Of a DNA stretch of 64,000 bases, positions 63,601 through 64,000 are shown in pieces. The stretch comes from JBBIPZ01 sp037442505 [NCBI: Deltaproteobacteria bacterium]. GTDB taxonomy: Bacteria > CALINM01. Position 1 is the first letter of the stretch. Every line of letters begins with the position of its first letter. The notes beneath the pieces were generated by a model. That model was not told where the DNA came from. It searched no databases and saw nothing but the letters and a program-made list of their open reading frames with translations. Location: assembly GCA_037442505.1 (NCBI GenBank), contig JBBIPZ010000013.1, positions 1-64,000 on the forward strand. The letters run 5' to 3'. The position numbers and the translations under genes were made by a program.

Positions 63601-64000
63601 AATTTTTTTTAGTGTTTTTAGTGTTTTTAGTGTTTTTTTCATGCTCAAGGTTTCCTGAGGAAGAAATAAAAAGGGCTAAATTAGAGATAGAAGCTATGTA
63701 TTATGCAGAAGTCCCTAAGTATCTACCAGAGGAATGGGGCCTTATAAAGGATGTATGGCAAAAGATTGATGAAGCAGAAAGGAAAAGAGATGGAGAAGCT
63801 GCATTACTTTGGTATAACTATATAATGCAAAAAACCTTACTATATGAAGATATGTTGGCAGAAAAAAAGAAAGAAGAGGAGCTTTTAAAAAGGCAAAAAG
63901 AAGAGGAAAGAAGAAGGCTTTTAGAGCTTGAAAGACAAAAAATGTTAGAACAGAAAGAAACTACTCCACAGAAAATAGTCACTCTACCTGAAGAAAAGAA
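63597..64000 (+). CDS. Lipoprotein with coiled-coil region, truncated by window end
   Basis: The visible 134 codons start with ATG overlapping the aspS stop. Residues 1-15 form a hydrophobic signal made of three LVF units, followed by the lipobox Cys16 (FFSC). Residues about 85-120 are very rich in Lys, Glu, Leu and Arg, suggesting a coiled coil. No further domain is visible before the window end. The leader is encoded by three perfect 9-base tandem repeats at 63609-63635. Confidence 0.7.
   Translation, partial: MKFFLVFLVFLVFFSCSRFPEEEIKRAKLEIEAMYYAEVPKYLPEEWGLIKDVWQKIDEAERKRDGEAALLWYNYIMQKTLLYEDMLAEKKKEEELLKRQKEEERRRLLELERQKMLEQKETTPQKIVTLPEEK
63609..63635 (+). repeat. 9-base tandem repeat (TTAGTGTTT x3) in a signal peptide
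   Basis: Three perfect copies of TTAGTGTTT, in frame, encode LVF-LVF-LVF in the h-region of the lipoprotein signal peptide. Copy-number change would alter the hydrophobic core length by three residues without a frameshift. Confidence 0.8.

Overview
The window is about 64 kb of AT-rich, gene-dense DNA from a Gram-negative (diderm) bacterium. An LptD outer-membrane protein, a TolC-type efflux porin, a lipoprotein and FtsEX-EnvC all indicate an outer membrane. The cobalamin genes are of the anaerobic type (CbiG), and small-carboxylate transport, leucine/acyl-CoA breakdown and a Cys-pair DUF1858 protein suggest anaerobic or microaerobic life. Gene content and base composition would fit Deferribacterota or a related anaerobic lineage, but this is inference from gene style; no rRNA or marker comparison was possible. 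Nothing looks like a prophage, an integron, a CRISPR array or an intact insertion sequence. The window is mostly chromosomal housekeeping with a few accessory genes.

Layout. 0-3.4 kb: a large minus-strand protein fusing a phospholipase-D-like domain to a SNF2-type helicase, standing alone. 3.6-9.7 kb: leuCD, a GalT-like protein and four cobalamin genes (cbiL, cbiF, cbiG, cbiH), ending at a clear terminator. 9.7-10.7 kb: a periplasmic rhodanese, a tRNA-Gly(CCC) and copies of a dispersed repeat. 10.7-15.1 kb: a tetR-tolC-emrA-emrB drug-efflux operon with a palindromic operator inside its promoter. 15.2-21.1 kb: Nudix, metallo-beta-lactamase fold, HMG-CoA lyase, acyl-CoA dehydrogenase flanked by two DUF2231-like membrane proteins, and a second HMGL-family protein. 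21.3-26.6 kb: a glutamine amidotransferase, then a complete-looking sigma-54 circuit: Cache-domain histidine kinase, NtrC-type regulator, two candidate enhancer sites, a -24/-12 promoter, a 63-residue Cys-rich protein and an OFA-family transporter.

26.7-38.5 kb is a long co-directional biosynthetic run: class V aminotransferase, serA, hisZ, purA and trpEGDCFBA. 38.5-47.3 kb holds an HD-GYP protein, a class II cyclic-nucleotide phosphodiesterase-like protein, folC, lptD, a dTDP-glucose dehydratase, an unknown exported protein, engB and a creatininase-like hydrolase. 47.3-51.2 kb has a DUF1858 protein, Hsp20 and an operon of a small unknown protein, ftsE, ftsX and envC. 51.3-55.5 kb: dksA, pyk, galT, glgA. 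55.5-60.6 kb: GAF histidine kinase, receiver protein, CaiB-type CoA-transferase and a PleD-like diguanylate cyclase. 60.5-64 kb: hisS, aspS and the start of a lipoprotein gene cut by the window edge.

The observations I rate highest are the sigma-54/enhancer architecture controlling a small Cys-rich protein plus transporter; an FtsE whose Walker A, Q-loop, signature and switch-His motifs are all degenerate while the operon is intact; and four genes whose near-consensus promoters sit so close to the start codon that the transcripts should be almost leaderless. The sequence shows no wholly new system beyond doubt. These, together with the DUF2231/acyl-CoA dehydrogenase cluster, are the best candidates.
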